64,000 nt of DNA from Sphingobium sp. Z007 (GTDB taxonomy: Bacteria; Pseudomonadota; Alphaproteobacteria; Sphingomonadales; Sphingomonadaceae), in the NCBI RefSeq assembly GCF_900013425.1, contig NZ_FBXK01000005.1:1984001-2048000 (forward strand), written 5' to 3'. The notes under the pieces were generated by a model. The model was not told the DNA's origin. It saw only the letters and a list, made by a program, of their open reading frames with translations, and made no database searches. A program made the translations under genes and the position numbers. Every line of letters begins with the position of its first letter. Positions within the stretch are counted from its first letter, which is position 1. Shown in pieces: positions 63,401 to 64,000 of this stretch.

Positions 63401-63766
63401 CTAGATCACGCCCACAATCGCGAGCTTGCTTTCCAATGTCTCCCGATCGAACGGCTTCATGACATATTCGTCGGCACCGGCTTCGACCGCCGCCTTGATA
63501 TGGCTGATGCCGTTTTCCGTGGTGCAGAATATAATCTTGGGCCGGGCCGCCATCTTTGCGGTGGAGAGCGCCTGGAGGAATTCCATCCCGCTCATGATCG
63601 GCATGTTCCAATCGAGCAGCACCACGTCAGGCGGACAGGCTTCGCATTTGGTCAGCGCGTCCTGCCCATCCACCGCCTCGCTGACGGTCAGGTCCAGCGA
63701 TTCGAGAATATGGCGGGCAACCTTGCGGATGACCTTTGAATCGTCGACGACCAGGCAATTCTTCAT
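63401..63766 (-). CDS. cheY: chemotaxis response regulator, CheY-like
   Basis: A 121-residue single receiver domain. The acidic pair is Asp8-Asp9, the phosphorylated residue is Asp52 (LLDWNMPIMSG), and the CheY-type Thr and Lys are in FCTTEN and VMKPFD. It is the likely motor-binding or sink regulator of the che cluster, 60 bases upstream of cheB. Confidence 0.93.
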   Translation of the reverse strand: MKNCLVVDDSKVIRKVARHILESLDLTVSEAVDGQDALTKCEACPPDVVLLDWNMPIMSGMEFLQALSTAKMAARPKIIFCTTENGISHIKAAVEAGADEYVMKPFDRETLESKLAIVGVI

Positions 63767-63849
63767 GAAGCGTCCCTTAGGTTTTTGCGTCCCGTTGCTG
63801 CGGGCTTAACCGACAAAGCCAAGTATTTAGTAAACAAGCCGGGTATATT

Positions 63850-64000
63850 TCACGCCGCCTGGGCGAGCGCCCCACCCTCGATAAACGCGGCCAGCGACAC
63901 CAGCAGCCAGGGATGTCCGTCATGTTCGACCAAGGCGCGGGCGTAGGGTGCCCAGGCCGGATCGAGTTGACCGCGCAACGGCAGTTCCCCTTCCGGCACG
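63850..64000 (-). CDS. C-terminal end of a truncated gene, possibly cheW
   Basis: The last 49 codons of a minus-strand gene that continues past the window edge. The readable end includes LRGQLDPAWAPYARALVEHD and HPWLLVSLAAFIEGG, then a stop. Its position upstream of cheY in a che cluster makes a CheW-type coupling protein likely, but the fragment is too short to prove it. Confidence 0.5.
   Translation of the reverse strand, partial: VPEGELPLRGQLDPAWAPYARALVEHDGHPWLLVSLAAFIEGGALAQAA

Overview
This 64 kb window is a GC-rich, densely coded chromosomal segment from an alphaproteobacterium, most likely a sphingomonad (Sphingobium/Sphingomonas group). That assignment is inference. It rests on the chvI-chvG-hprK-rapZ-EIIA-HPr cluster typical of Alphaproteobacteria, a nitrogen-type PTS enzyme I, a large TonB-dependent receptor, many GCC/GCG-rich codons and several intergenic palindromes of a kind common in sphingomonads. 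I see no phage, transposase, plasmid or CRISPR genes. Apart from a toxin-antitoxin pair and a broken gene beside it, this is mainly core genome.

Layout. 1-8 kb (minus strand): ftsH, a small membrane protein, tilS, cpoB, a RodZ-like protein and ptsP, with two large bulged palindromes in front of cpoB. 8-16.5 kb: two tandem Tat-signal HisC-like aminotransferases, a secreted PL22-like beta-propeller, an overlapping SRPBCC/VOC/VOC/DUF1428 cluster facing an HxlR regulator fused to an SCP2-like domain, then an SDR facing a second HxlR regulator. 16.5-26 kb: a proline-rich lipoprotein, a nitronate monooxygenase-like enzyme, lysC, ubiG, a second lipoprotein, DUF1206, a CoA-lyase, an SPFH-NfeD pair and a secreted hypothetical. 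26-30 kb: a membrane-protein pseudogene with two in-frame stops, vapBC and a DUF885 hydrolase. 30-38 kb: fpr, a small helical protein, pckA, then divergent chvI-chvG-hprK-rapZ-EIIA(Man)-HPr, which links envelope sensing to the phosphotransferase relay fed by PtsP at 6-8 kb. 38-45 kb: an AI-2E-type exporter, TrmH/SpoU methyltransferase, MHS-type MFS transporter, GNAT and an orphan TonB-dependent receptor.

45-50 kb (minus): ffh-rpsP-rimM-[serine hydrolase]-[small membrane protein]-trmD-rplS, the standard ribosome/tRNA-modification operon with two extra genes inserted. 50.7-57 kb (plus): an amino acid permease, a TonB-like hypothetical, the overlapping dapF-mtaB-ftsY-yciB run, and sodB with a strong terminator. 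57-64 kb (minus): the 5'-most gene at the right edge is cut off by the window and may be cheW; it is followed by cheY, cheB, cheR, an AmpD-like amidase, the RNase P RNA, a J-domain protein, a [2Fe-2S] ferredoxin-like protein, a small membrane protein and a chemoreceptor with no periplasmic sensor domain.

The observations I rate highest are the doubly nonsense-mutated membrane gene, the paired palindromes before cpoB, the duplicated apparently exported aminotransferases, the large palindromic element between the nitronate monooxygenase and lysC, and two neighbouring terminators that share an internal core sequence. I found no clearly new multi-gene system.
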